From Bacteroidota bacterium (lineage in GTDB: Bacteria > Bacteroidota > Bacteroidia > Palsa-965): a DNA stretch of 35,311 nt. The DNA is taken from assembly GCA_013288325.1 (NCBI GenBank), contig JABDCB010000028.1, positions 561 through 35,871 on the forward strand, in the 5' to 3' direction. The notes below the pieces were generated by a model. That model saw only the letters and a program-made list of their open reading frames with translations, made no database searches and was not told the DNA's origin. Positions 27,214 through 34,852 of the stretch are shown here, in pieces (position 1 is the first letter of the stretch; every line of letters starts with the position of its first letter). Position numbers and translations under genes: made by a program.

Positions 27214-30200
27214 TTATTTAACAGGTATTCTGATCACCACAGTAGTACCCATCGGAATGCCGTTCTCATCTTCTTTGTCGATGATCTCCAGAAGTTTTTC
27301 ATGAGCAGGACCTTGCAAACGATCAAGACGTTGCTGGGTAACGATGAGGGCTGTGGATTTGTGGTGACTTTCCTGCTGGGCTTTGTTTTCCGAAGCTTGT
27401 TTACGACCAATGCCATTATCATTGATACGGCATTCGAGACAGTGCTGGGTAAGGAGGAATTCTATCTGAATACGTCCACGGTGGGTAAGGTGTTTGAGTC
27501 CGTGTATGATGGCGTTCTCCACAAAAGGTTGAATCATCATCGGAGGGAGATACAGTTCTTCGGGATCGATAGCAGGTGCGACGAGGAGTTCGTAATCAAA
27601 CTGATCGCCGCTGCTGAACTTTTCGAGTGATAAATAATTTTCAAGCGTCCGGATCTCTTCGGCCAGACTTATTTCCGTTTGCTGAGAGTTTTCCAATATC
27701 ATTCGCATGAGCTTGGAGAATTTGGCAAGATAGTGTCTTGCCGTCTGTTCGTTGTTTTCCGTAATCTGGCTCTGAATGGAATTGAGTGCGTTGAAGATGA
27801 AATGAGGATTCATCTGCAACCTCAGGGCTTTTTGCTCCAGCTCAATAAGTGTCTTTTCGGTTTCTACTTTTTCATGTGCCGTTTGTGCTTTGCGCTTGAT
27901 CACTTGCAATCTCCAGCGGAAGAGGAGCCATATAAGCAGCAGCAGCAGCAGGAAGCAGGAAGCAATAAACCAGAGTTTCATCCAGAAAGGTTTGAGGATG
28001 GTGAAGTGAACGCTTACCGGTTCTTTGTTCCATACCCCGTCTTCGTTACAGGCAATTACCTGAAACGCATATTCACCCGGTGCCAGATTGGAGTAGGTAG
28101 CATCGCGCCGGAAAGAAGCGGGTGACCAGTTATTATCAAATCCATCTAGCCTCCAACGGAATTGTACATTTTCGGGCGCACTCAGATTGATGGCATCGAA
28201 ATCGAATGTGAGGAGGTTTTGATTATGAGGCAATACAAAAAGAATATTCGCATCATTTCCTGCATTATTCCCTGCAGTGTAAGCGGTAGAATCCAGCGGT
28301 TTATAAAAGAGACTGATCCCCGAAATATGAACGATGGGTGGCAGCAGGTTTTTTTGTTTGTTGTTTGGGTTATAGGCCGTGAGACCGCTTACGGTACCAA
28401 ACCACATCCATCCGTTTTTATCACGGAAAACAGCATTCTGACAGGTTTCAATGCCAATAAATCCTTCGTTGTGCCCCAGGTGTTTGATGTCCAGCACATG
28501 ACTTTCGGCATCGAGTCTGAGTTTATCCAGTCCTGATTCGGAACCTACAAACAGATTTCCTTCTGCATCGGAGGAGAGGAGATAGATATTGGAAGAGTGA
28601 AGCCCTTTTTCGGTGTCATAATTTTCAAACGACACAGTACCTTTTATTTTTATTCTGCTGATACCTGCGGCGGTGGTTCCAGCCCAGAGATTGCCATTGT
28701 TATCGAGTGTTAAGCAGCGTATGGCATTGGAAGGGAGACCATCTTTGGTCGTATATGTTTTACGAACGGTATCATCGGCTATATATCCTATGCCTTCTGT
28801 TTCGGCTCCGAACCAGATACGTCCCAGGTTGTCTTCTGCAAGCGCTGTGATACGATCGGCCGGCAAGGCCTTGCCTTTGAAATGCAGAATCTGGTATTTG
28901 TTTTTGCGATCCCCAACGCTGAGTTTGTAAATGCCGGCACCTACAGTAGCCACCCACATGTTTTGTTTTTTATCGCGGAGGATGGCCCGTATGTATTTTC
29001 CTTTGAGTTCGGATATCGGGAAGAATGTATTTTCATCATATACATACACTCCCTGTCCATCGGTGCCAAACCAGATCATGCTATCCTTGTCTTCTGCTAT
29101 GGCTCTTACCTTATAATTATGAAAGCCTTCGTTTTCGGAGTAGGGGGTAAACGATTTTCCATCGTACATACACACGCCTTTATCACCCGAACCGATCCAT
29201 AGACGATCGTGACTGTCGCGGAAAACACTGTAAGCAAAACTGCCGCTGAGTCCGTTGTTTTTTGTGAAATGGATAAAAGGTTGTCCGGAGTATTTACTTA
29301 CACCGCCTCCGGATGTGCCAAACCAGAAATCGCCTCTTGTATCTTCCAGAATACAACGCACATGATTGTTGGCCAGGCCTTCGTTTTCGGTTAAGAAGGT
29401 GAAGGAACTGTCGCTGGCGTTCCATTTGCAAACCCCGTCCCCCAGGGTTGCAAACCATATATTCCCTTGTGTGTCGGGACGGATAGCCAATATCCTCTTT
29501 TTGCTGAGTGGATTGTTTTTGATCCAGGGAGAAAAATGCCCGTTGTTGAATTCAAACACACCAAGATCGTAAGTACAGGCCAGGATCTTATGGTTTTTAT
29601 CTTCATTCACGGCCTGGATTACATTCTTTCCTAATCCGCTGCCGGTGGCATAGTGTATGGGTTTGGCAAAGTTGTCTGTTTTGGAGATAAGTGCCATACC
29701 GCTGGAATAAGTGGCGGCCCAGATATCTCCTTGCTTATCCTGAAAAAGACTCAGGATATTTTCTTTTGGAAACTGTTTCCAGGGCAGGAGCTCTCCGTTA
29801 TCAAGATAGTAAAGACCTTTGTTGGTTCCCATCCATTTGCCGCAGATCGTTTGAACATACACCGGACTGCCGTCATCGCTGAGGTTGTAGTTTTTGAATC
29901 CTTCTTCGGTATATATGCTGAGGCCTTTGTTGGTTCCGATCAGCAGGCGGTGAGCAGCATCTTCGGCTATACACCAGATATAATTATCGGCCAGGCCGTC
30001 TTTGACGGTATAGGTTTTAAAATTCAGGCCATCAAAGCGGGTAAGTCCTCCGCCGCGTGTTCCCATCCAGAGATAGCCACGGCTGTCTTCCAGCATGGCG
30101 TATACCTGACTTTGAGCTACACCATCTTCGACAGAATAGTTTTTAAAGTGGTATTGCTGGGCTTGAATAGCGGCAGGAGGCAAGAGCAGGAGGCAGAAAA

Positions 30201-30327
30201 CGAGCGGTAGGAGGAAGCGGCAGGAGGCGGAAAAAGAGCGGCAGGAGGCAGGCGCAGGAGGCAAAATAGGAGCGGCGGGAGGCAGCGGCAGCAGGCAGAA
30301 AAGGAAACGGCGTAAGAAGGGAGGCAT
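27214..30327 (-). CDS. Reg_prop/Y_Y_Y sensor histidine kinase, LytS (His_kinase) type
   Basis: This 1037-aa protein uses the only in-frame ATG, at 30327. Residues ~1-57 form an odd, long hydrophobic leader ending in AAIQAQ, encoded by tandem repeats. Residues ~60-680 hold about 14 Reg_prop blades (LWMGTRGGG, FWFGTSGGG, IWFGTDGQG, MWFGTVSG), consistent with two propellers. Y_Y_Y (~695-775) precedes a membrane helix at ~785-804 and a coiled coil. The kinase keeps the phospho-acceptor His842 in NPHFIFNALNS, the N-box Asn938 (PFVENAIIHGLKH) and the D/G box (INDNGIGR, Asp970), so it should be active. No response regulator is adjacent. The nearest is the LytTR regulator at 31125-31880, which already has its own kinase. 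Ligands of this class are often oligosaccharides in gut Bacteroides; none can be named here. Confidence 0.94.
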   Translation of the reverse strand: MPPFLRRFLFCLLPLPPAAPILPPAPASCRSFSASCRFLLPLVFCLLLLPPAAIQAQQYHFKNYSVEDGVAQSQVYAMLEDSRGYLWMGTRGGGLTRFDGLNFKTYTVKDGLADNYIWCIAEDAAHRLLIGTNKGLSIYTEEGFKNYNLSDDGSPVYVQTICGKWMGTNKGLYYLDNGELLPWKQFPKENILSLFQDKQGDIWAATYSSGMALISKTDNFAKPIHYATGSGLGKNVIQAVNEDKNHKILACTYDLGVFEFNNGHFSPWIKNNPLSKKRILAIRPDTQGNIWFATLGDGVCKWNASDSSFTFLTENEGLANNHVRCILEDTRGDFWFGTSGGGVSKYSGQPFIHFTKNNGLSGSFAYSVFRDSHDRLWIGSGDKGVCMYDGKSFTPYSENEGFHNYKVRAIAEDKDSMIWFGTDGQGVYVYDENTFFPISELKGKYIRAILRDKKQNMWVATVGAGIYKLSVGDRKNKYQILHFKGKALPADRITALAEDNLGRIWFGAETEGIGYIADDTVRKTYTTKDGLPSNAIRCLTLDNNGNLWAGTTAAGISRIKIKGTVSFENYDTEKGLHSSNIYLLSSDAEGNLFVGSESGLDKLRLDAESHVLDIKHLGHNEGFIGIETCQNAVFRDKNGWMWFGTVSGLTAYNPNNKQKNLLPPIVHISGISLFYKPLDSTAYTAGNNAGNDANILFVLPHNQNLLTFDFDAINLSAPENVQFRWRLDGFDNNWSPASFRRDATYSNLAPGEYAFQVIACNEDGVWNKEPVSVHFTILKPFWMKLWFIASCFLLLLLLIWLLFRWRLQVIKRKAQTAHEKVETEKTLIELEQKALRLQMNPHFIFNALNSIQSQITENNEQTARHYLAKFSKLMRMILENSQQTEISLAEEIRTLENYLSLEKFSSGDQFDYELLVAPAIDPEELYLPPMMIQPFVENAIIHGLKHLTHRGRIQIEFLLTQHCLECRINDNGIGRKQASENKAQQESHHKSTALIVTQQRLDRLQGPAHEKLLEIIDKEDENGIPMGTTVVIRIPVK
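30172..30308 (-). repeat. Four tandem 34-35-nt repeats inside the kinase signal-peptide coding region
   Basis: The plus strand is nearly pure purine plus C and falls into units at 30172-30205, 30206-30239, 30240-30273 and 30274-30308. Each unit starts G-G-[CT]-[AG]-G-G-A-G-G and contains a second GCAGGAGGC-like half followed by an A-run (GCAGGAGGCAGAAAACGAGC in unit 1). Unit length is 34, 34, 34 and 35, not a multiple of three, so successive copies are read in different frames. This yields the unusual Leu/Pro/Cys/Ser-rich leader of the kinase. Confidence 0.85.
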
Positions 30328-30437
30328 GAAACCAAAGGTAAAGAAAGAAGCCAGAATACAGAAGTCAGAATACAGAAGAAAAAGAGCCGGAATTCAGAAG
30401 ATTGTCGCTTCTGACTTCTTCCTTCTGACTTCTAATT
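30328..30437. repeat. Intergenic direct and inverted CAGAAGT-type repeats
   Basis: CAGAATACAGAAG occurs twice in tandem with a 14-base period (30352-30364 and 30366-30378). AGAAGTCAGAA (30360-30370) is exactly complementary to TTCTGACTTCT at 30409-30419 and again at 30423-30433, so an 11-bp hairpin with two alternative 3' arms is possible. It lies between the cytochrome stop and the kinase start and could act as a terminator or attenuator for read-through from the cytochrome gene. Confidence 0.7.
30333..30340 (-). promoter_or_regulatory. Candidate -7 element abutting the kinase start
   Basis: The minus strand reads TACCTTTG, an exact match to TAnnTTTG, ending 5 bases before the ATG at 30327. 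If used, transcription would begin at or within a few bases of the start codon, giving a leaderless or almost leaderless mRNA. No -33 TTTG partner is seen about 20 bases upstream, so this is weak evidence. Confidence 0.3.
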
Positions 30438-30752
30438 TTATTTTTTCGCCCTGGCGTTGATATAAATCAGGATCTGTGTTTTCTGATCGTCGGTAAACTG
30501 GTTGCCGCCTTTTTTGCGTTGCATATCATCCACAATTTTTACCCATTCATCCACGGTATGTCTGGAAGGATCTGCTTTCCCAAGACCATGACATTTGCTG
30601 CATACGGTACGGAATACACTCTCTTCGGGACTTACTGTTGCAACAACAGGAGTAGTGGCAGGGCTCGTGGCTGTACTGCTGCTGCTGGTGGCATGTTTAC
30701 CACAGGAAAAGATAATAAGAGCAATGGGAAGTAAAAGTGCTAACTTTTTCAT
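30438..30752 (-). CDS. Small lipoprotein c-type cytochrome
   Basis: This 104-aa protein has a lipoprotein signal peptide with the lipobox IFSC (Cys17). A Ser/Thr/Ala/Pro-rich tether (~18-45) would hold a small haem domain off the membrane. One haem-binding CxxCH motif (CSKCH, about residues 51-55) sits in the usual FRTVCSKCHGLGKADPS context. Asp-Asp-Met in the following helix (IVDDMQRKKG) supplies a plausible axial methionine. The C-terminal helix (DDQKTQILIYINARAKK) is typical of mono-haem class I cytochromes. The likely role is periplasmic electron transfer; the partner is unknown. It stands alone between repeat regions and has its own candidate promoter. There is no obvious functional link to the flanking kinases. 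Confidence 0.9.
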   Translation of the reverse strand: MKKLALLLPIALIIFSCGKHATSSSSTATSPATTPVVATVSPEESVFRTVCSKCHGLGKADPSRHTVDEWVKIVDDMQRKKGGNQFTDDQKTQILIYINARAKK

Positions 30753-30771
30753 TGGAATATTTTTATCGAGA

Positions 30772-30779
30772 CAAAAATA
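30772..30779 (-). promoter_or_regulatory. Candidate -7 promoter element for the cytochrome gene
   Basis: The minus strand reads TATTTTTG, an exact TAnnTTTG match about 20 bases upstream of the ATG at 30752, a normal distance for Bacteroidota. I see no clear TTTG -33 element at the expected spacing. Confidence 0.4.
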
Positions 30780-30804
30780 CTGATTTTTTGCTTCTTGATT
30801 TTGC

Positions 30805-31020
30805 CTTTAAAAATGGAGTGTTTGGTGTTTGTAATTTAATATTATGAACGCTAAACGCTTAATGTTTAATAAGTTTTCTCCTCCCCCTTGCCCCCTCCAG
30901 AGGGGATAGATTATCTGCAAATACTTAAAAATTGAGCGTTTAGTGTTTGTAATTTAATATTATGAACGCTAAATTATAAACTCTTAATGTTTAATCAGTT
31001 TCTCCTCCCCCTGTCCCGCC
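30805..31020. repeat. Pair of ~95-nt imperfect direct repeats in a gene-free region
   Basis: Copy A (30805-30898) and copy B (30924-31020) share an identical core of about 30 bases around GTAATTTAATATTATGAACG, plus a second shared block TTAATGTTTAAT followed by a TCTCCTCCCCC run. Copy B has a few extra bases between the blocks. Copy B can also pair its AGCGTT with the AACGCT downstream. The whole gap 30753-31124 (372 bases) contains no supported gene. It holds the cytochrome upstream region, these repeats and the C/G-rich inverted repeats described separately. Confidence 0.75.
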
Positions 31021-31090
31021 TTCGGCGTGACTTCCCCCTCCAAAGGGGGACACGTTGTTTATCCCCCTCTGGAGGGGGCAAGGGGGAGGA
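30879..31090. repeat. C/G-rich inverted repeats downstream of the LytTR regulator gene
   Basis: The segment 30879-30908 (CCTCCCCCTTGCCCCCTCC core) is the reverse complement of 31060-31090 (GGAGGGGGCAAGGGGGAGG core) with a single-G length difference. Individual hairpins also exist: TCCCCCT/AGGGGGA at 31033-31050, CCCCCTC/GAGGGGG at 31063-31078 and CGCC-TTC-GGCG at 31017-31027. They lie just beyond the regulator stop codon and could end its transcript. They resemble the palindromic G-run repeats seen dispersed in many Bacteroidota intergenic regions, which I recall as a type and have not matched to a named family. Confidence 0.75.
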
Positions 31091-31124
31091 TAGAAGAATG
31101 CTTTTGTTTCCCCTGCGCCTGCCG

Positions 31125-31880
31125 CTAGTTAATCGCCAATGCCTTCATCAAATCTCCACGTTTCAGTTTGGACACATCAATTGCTTTTCCATCATGCATG
31201 ATAATTTGTCCCCCTTCTCCTTTTACATATTTTTCTACAAAGGAAAGGTTTACCATATGGGCGCTGTGTATGCGGCAAAAGCCAAACCCGCTGAGGAGTT
31301 CGTCGTATTCTTTCAATGTGCGTGGCACCAGCAGTTTTCGCCCGTCCAGGAGATAGATATGGGTATAATTTGAATCGGCTTCCAGGCGTACAATATTATC
31401 GAGCTCTACAAACGTAGAACCTTCCATCGTACTGATGGCAAGCTTTTTCGGTTTTACATGGTGTGCAATGCCTTGTACCAGACTTTCCATGTTTTTCAGA
31501 TCGGGCATTTCGCCTCTTACAGAGCTGAGGTTCTTTTTAACTTTTATCAATGCTGTTTCCAGCTCCGATTTGTTTACAGGCTTAAGAAGATAGTCAAGGG
31601 CATTGAGCTTGATAGCCTGTATGGCGTATTCGTCGTATGCGGTCACAAAAATAAGCTGGGAGGTAATATCCACCTGCTGGAAAATAGCAAAGCATTTGCC
31701 ATCGCTGAGTTCTATATCCATACAGATAAGATCCGGATGTGGATTTTTTTTCAGCCAATCCACTGCCGATGCGATGCTGTTGCAAGTGGCAAGCACTTCT
31801 ATATGAGGGTCGGCAGCAAGCAACATTTTGCGAAGCCGTTCGGCTGCCAATGCTTCGTCTTCAATGATTAATGTTTTCAT
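31125..31880 (-). CDS. LytTR-family response regulator
   Basis: This is a 251-aa transcription regulator. The receiver domain (~1-120) has the acidic pocket (IIEDEA, E7-D8-E9), phospho-acceptor Asp55 (DLICMDIEL), the switch Thr80 (FVTAYDEYA) and Lys100 (YLLKPV), all in place. The C-terminal ~145-245 is a LytTR DNA-binding domain (LAISTMEGSTFVELDNIVRLEADSNYT starts it; FCRIHSAHMVNLSFVEKY is the typical second half). The start overlaps the end of the upstream kinase gene by 20 bases, so the two are translationally coupled and form a cognate pair. LytTR proteins bind promoter direct repeats; I could not assign a target site in this window. Confidence 0.95.
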   Translation of the reverse strand: MKTLIIEDEALAAERLRKMLLAADPHIEVLATCNSIASAVDWLKKNPHPDLICMDIELSDGKCFAIFQQVDITSQLIFVTAYDEYAIQAIKLNALDYLLKPVNKSELETALIKVKKNLSSVRGEMPDLKNMESLVQGIAHHVKPKKLAISTMEGSTFVELDNIVRLEADSNYTHIYLLDGRKLLVPRTLKEYDELLSGFGFCRIHSAHMVNLSFVEKYVKGEGGQIIMHDGKAIDVSKLKRGDLMKALAIN

Positions 31881-34809
31881 ATTCTTCCGGATGGAGTAAA
31901 GGTAGTTCTACTTTGAAAAAGGACGCTGTGGGAATGATATTTATTTTTTTGCCTGTGAGGAGCTCATAACGTTGTGTAATGCTCTTTAACCCGTGACCGG
32001 TAGATAAGGCTTTGCTGTTCTTGGGTTGTAAAGGGTTGATAACCGTTAAGTGGTTGTTATCTGAGGTTTGTATTTCTATCAGTAACGGAAATTCGTCGGA
32101 TACCTGGTTGTGTTTGGTGATATTTTCTATAAGTAACTGCAGGGAGCCACACAGGATATAACGTTGATCAGGTGATTCAGCTATTTCCCATTTAACTTGT
32201 AATCCTTTGCCAAATCGTAGTTTGAGCAGGTGAAGATAACGTTCGGCTTGTTCTATTTCTGTCTCCAGCTCTATAAACTGAATATTGCTGTATTTAAGCG
32301 AGTAGCGGTAAAACTTGGATAGCTCATCAATATATTCTGGGGCTGATGCCGGGCTTTCTTCGCTGAGATGGGAAAGGATATTGAGACTGTTGAACAGGAA
32401 ATGCGGGTCGAACTGAGCCTTGAGTTCTTTGAGCTGCATATCGGTGAGTTGTCTGTTCACCTCTGTTTTTCGCATCTCTCTCTTTTTGATGGTGCTTATT
32501 CTCCAGTAAATAAATCCTGTTACCGCCAGCAATGCCATGCCTCTTGCCCACCAGGTGGCCCACCAGGGCGGAGCAATAGAGAAATGAACCGATACCGGAT
32601 GAGTATTCCATACCCCATCATTGTTCATGGCGCTTACTATAAAGGAATAAGAACCGGGGGGCAGCTTAGGATATTGTGCCGATGTAAACTTGGTATAAAC
32701 CCAGCCTGTATCAATGCCTTCCATGCGATACCGGTATTGAATATTGCCGGCATCACGGTACGAGAGTCCAATATAACTTATCACAATGTAGTTTTCATCG
32801 TGCGAAAATTCGGGAAGCTGACTAATGTCTGTAATAAGCCTATTGTTGACTTTGACTGAATTGACATATACGAAAGGAGGAGTTTTGTTGGAGATGGAGC
32901 CATCCGACTCGAAGCAGGTAAACCCACTTCCGGTGCCTATATATACCTGGTTACCGATGCCGGTAATGCAATTGATTTCATTAAAATTAAAGGTATTGAT
33001 GTTTTGAATGGTATCGATACGGAGATCAGCTCCGTCGTGATGAACGATGATATGGGAAAGTCCCCGGGTAGATCCTACCCAAATGTCACCTTTGTTATCT
33101 ATGTATAAGCGCTGACAGAAGTTACTCGGAAGTCCATCTTTTTGAGTAAGCCGGAGTATTTTGTGGTCTGTCAAAACAATTAATCCTGTATCACGGGTAG
33201 CGATCCACAGATCATGAGAAACAGAATACTGAAGATCGCTGATGCGTTTCTTAAGGATGGGATATTTATCTCCCCAGTAATGAAGCGAATCCTTTTCATA
33301 TTGCCATAAGCCGTTCATCGTGCCCAGCCAGCAGCTGGCATCGCCATCGCGGCACATGGCAAATACTTTGGATGGCACATGGATTCTCTTTTTCCGGCTT
33401 ATGTTATGATTTTCCTGAAGCATCAGATCCAGCTGACTATCGCCTTCTATGCCCCAGAGGGACCCATCTTTATTTTCGGAAAGAAATTTGCTGCCATCGG
33501 GAATGAGGGATTGCTGGCTCAACACGCCATTATCCCGATAAATGCCTGCATGCCGGTTGGAGGTAATCCAGATGGAATGATCGGTATGAAAGAAAATGCC
33601 CGTGAGCAGCGTATTCGGGTCGATGTTGAGAATGGGGAAATTGGCAATGGAATCGTGTTTGATACGGGTAACAAGATGTGTATCGGAATAGGAAATCCAG
33701 AGCGAGGTGTCGGAAGGGCGGATTGCCATAAAATGAACTTTGTTGGAAGGCAATTCGTTTTCGGTGGTCCAGCTTCTGACAGAAAGAGAACGTAGATAAA
33801 AGGCTCCGTCGTTTAAACACGTAAACCATAAACCACCTTCCCGGTCGGATGCGACAGAAGTGATCTGTTTGTTTTTAAGCGGAGCAAGCTGAGGAAATTC
33901 CTTCAGCATACCGTGACGAAAATAGAGTGGGGCCCGGGATAGGAAACAGATCCATACACCTCCTTCTAAATCGGGACAGAGATTGGCAATGACTTCATCA
34001 AACCGGAATACTTTATTGGTATGAGTCCCATCTATCCATACAAGCTTGGTGTCAAGACAAATGGCCATGCCATCATTTTTTACCCATACGGCTTTATTAC
34101 GCAGCATGGTATGATAGGTATTGTCGTGTGGCGGCACGATGGGCTCTATGGGGATGGATACGGGCGCAGTCTGAGGTTGTTCAAGATTAAAACGAAGAAT
34201 TTCGGAATGAAAGAATTCGAGTTCGGTTCCCGCGCCCTTTGCTTTATGATTATCTCCCATGATAGGATTGCCCGTAGAATTGATTCCTAAATAAATGATT
34301 CTTTTTTCCTGTGGCAGGGGAATGGTGGAGATGGTATTCTGATGCTTTAAATCGATCTGGAAAATAGCGGGCAAACCATAGGTGGCAATAGAAATCCGTT
34401 CTGCCGAATCGATTGTCATAGCAGTAACACGCAGCCCCTTGAACATCTTGACCAATGTCTCATTGATGGGTAGCTGATAAACAGAATCATGGAAGAAATA
34501 ACTGATCCTGCCGGAGAAAGAACGGAACCAGATCCTGTTCTTTTTATCCTCGATGCATTCAAAAACAGTATTGTCGGCAAGTCCGTTGGCGGTGGTATAG
34601 GTGTGGAACTGATAGCCGTCAAAACGGCTTACCCCTTTGTCGGTAGCAAACCACATGTATCCTTTGGAATCCTGCATGACCTGATATACTTCTGAGCTGG
34701 CAAGACCGTTGGTAACGGTATAGTTGCGGAAAGAAGATACCTGTGCGGATAAAGAAAAAGAGCCGAAACAGAAAAGAAAGAATAAAATACGGAGAAAGAA
34801 TGGTTTCAT
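31861..34809 (-). CDS. Propeller/Y_Y_Y sensor histidine kinase, LytS type, paired with LytTR regulator
   Basis: I start at the ATG at 34809 (982 aa), which opens a signal peptide (MKPFFLRILFFLFCFGSFSLSAQ). The 52 codons upstream would run into leuB. Residues ~25-630 form a Reg_prop-like propeller (MWFATDKGVSRFDG, IWFRSFSG, LWIATRDTG, IWVGSTRG), with fewer clear blades than the other kinase. Y_Y_Y is at ~660-745 and a membrane helix at ~755-771. The phospho-acceptor His803 sits in FDPHFLFNSLN and the N-box is LLIENITKHN (Asn896). The D-box has become VINPLQPKN and the G-box is GHGLKSITQRY. This is a recognised variation in Bacteroidota LytS kinases, so activity is still likely. It overlaps the LytTR regulator gene by 20 bases. 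Confidence 0.94.
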   Translation of the reverse strand: MKPFFLRILFFLFCFGSFSLSAQVSSFRNYTVTNGLASSEVYQVMQDSKGYMWFATDKGVSRFDGYQFHTYTTANGLADNTVFECIEDKKNRIWFRSFSGRISYFFHDSVYQLPINETLVKMFKGLRVTAMTIDSAERISIATYGLPAIFQIDLKHQNTISTIPLPQEKRIIYLGINSTGNPIMGDNHKAKGAGTELEFFHSEILRFNLEQPQTAPVSIPIEPIVPPHDNTYHTMLRNKAVWVKNDGMAICLDTKLVWIDGTHTNKVFRFDEVIANLCPDLEGGVWICFLSRAPLYFRHGMLKEFPQLAPLKNKQITSVASDREGGLWFTCLNDGAFYLRSLSVRSWTTENELPSNKVHFMAIRPSDTSLWISYSDTHLVTRIKHDSIANFPILNIDPNTLLTGIFFHTDHSIWITSNRHAGIYRDNGVLSQQSLIPDGSKFLSENKDGSLWGIEGDSQLDLMLQENHNISRKKRIHVPSKVFAMCRDGDASCWLGTMNGLWQYEKDSLHYWGDKYPILKKRISDLQYSVSHDLWIATRDTGLIVLTDHKILRLTQKDGLPSNFCQRLYIDNKGDIWVGSTRGLSHIIVHHDGADLRIDTIQNINTFNFNEINCITGIGNQVYIGTGSGFTCFESDGSISNKTPPFVYVNSVKVNNRLITDISQLPEFSHDENYIVISYIGLSYRDAGNIQYRYRMEGIDTGWVYTKFTSAQYPKLPPGSYSFIVSAMNNDGVWNTHPVSVHFSIAPPWWATWWARGMALLAVTGFIYWRISTIKKREMRKTEVNRQLTDMQLKELKAQFDPHFLFNSLNILSHLSEESPASAPEYIDELSKFYRYSLKYSNIQFIELETEIEQAERYLHLLKLRFGKGLQVKWEIAESPDQRYILCGSLQLLIENITKHNQVSDEFPLLIEIQTSDNNHLTVINPLQPKNSKALSTGHGLKSITQRYELLTGKKINIIPTASFFKVELPLLHPEEYENINH

Positions 34810-34838
34810 TGATGCCTGCGTCTGCTGAAGACACAAGT

Positions 34839-34846
34839 CAAAAATA
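34839..34846 (-). promoter_or_regulatory. Candidate -7 element between leuB and the sensor kinase
   Basis: The minus strand reads TATTTTTG, an exact TAnnTTTG match 30 bases upstream of the kinase ATG and within the 43-base gap after leuB. It would allow the two-component pair to be transcribed independently of leuB. No -33 match is visible. Confidence 0.35.
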
Positions 34847-34852
34847 GGAAAA

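Noticed and set aside
30172-30308. CRISPR-like array (repeat length near 34)
   Set aside because: The units are directly adjacent with no unique spacers, lie inside a coding region and have no cas genes nearby.
31458-31871. A 137-codon open frame on the plus strand antisense to the LytTR regulator, and similar long antisense frames inside the kinases and sensors (e.g. 4772-5428, 29653-30210, 32368-32859)
   Set aside because: Each lies opposite a gene with intact domain motifs, has no recognisable domain or export signal, and is explained by the codon pattern of the real gene.
31861-34809. Degenerate kinase ATPase site taken as evidence of a dead kinase
   Set aside because: The LQPK-type replacement of the D-box with a retained N-box and a GxGL-like G-box is a recurring variant among Bacteroidota LytS kinases paired with LytTR regulators.
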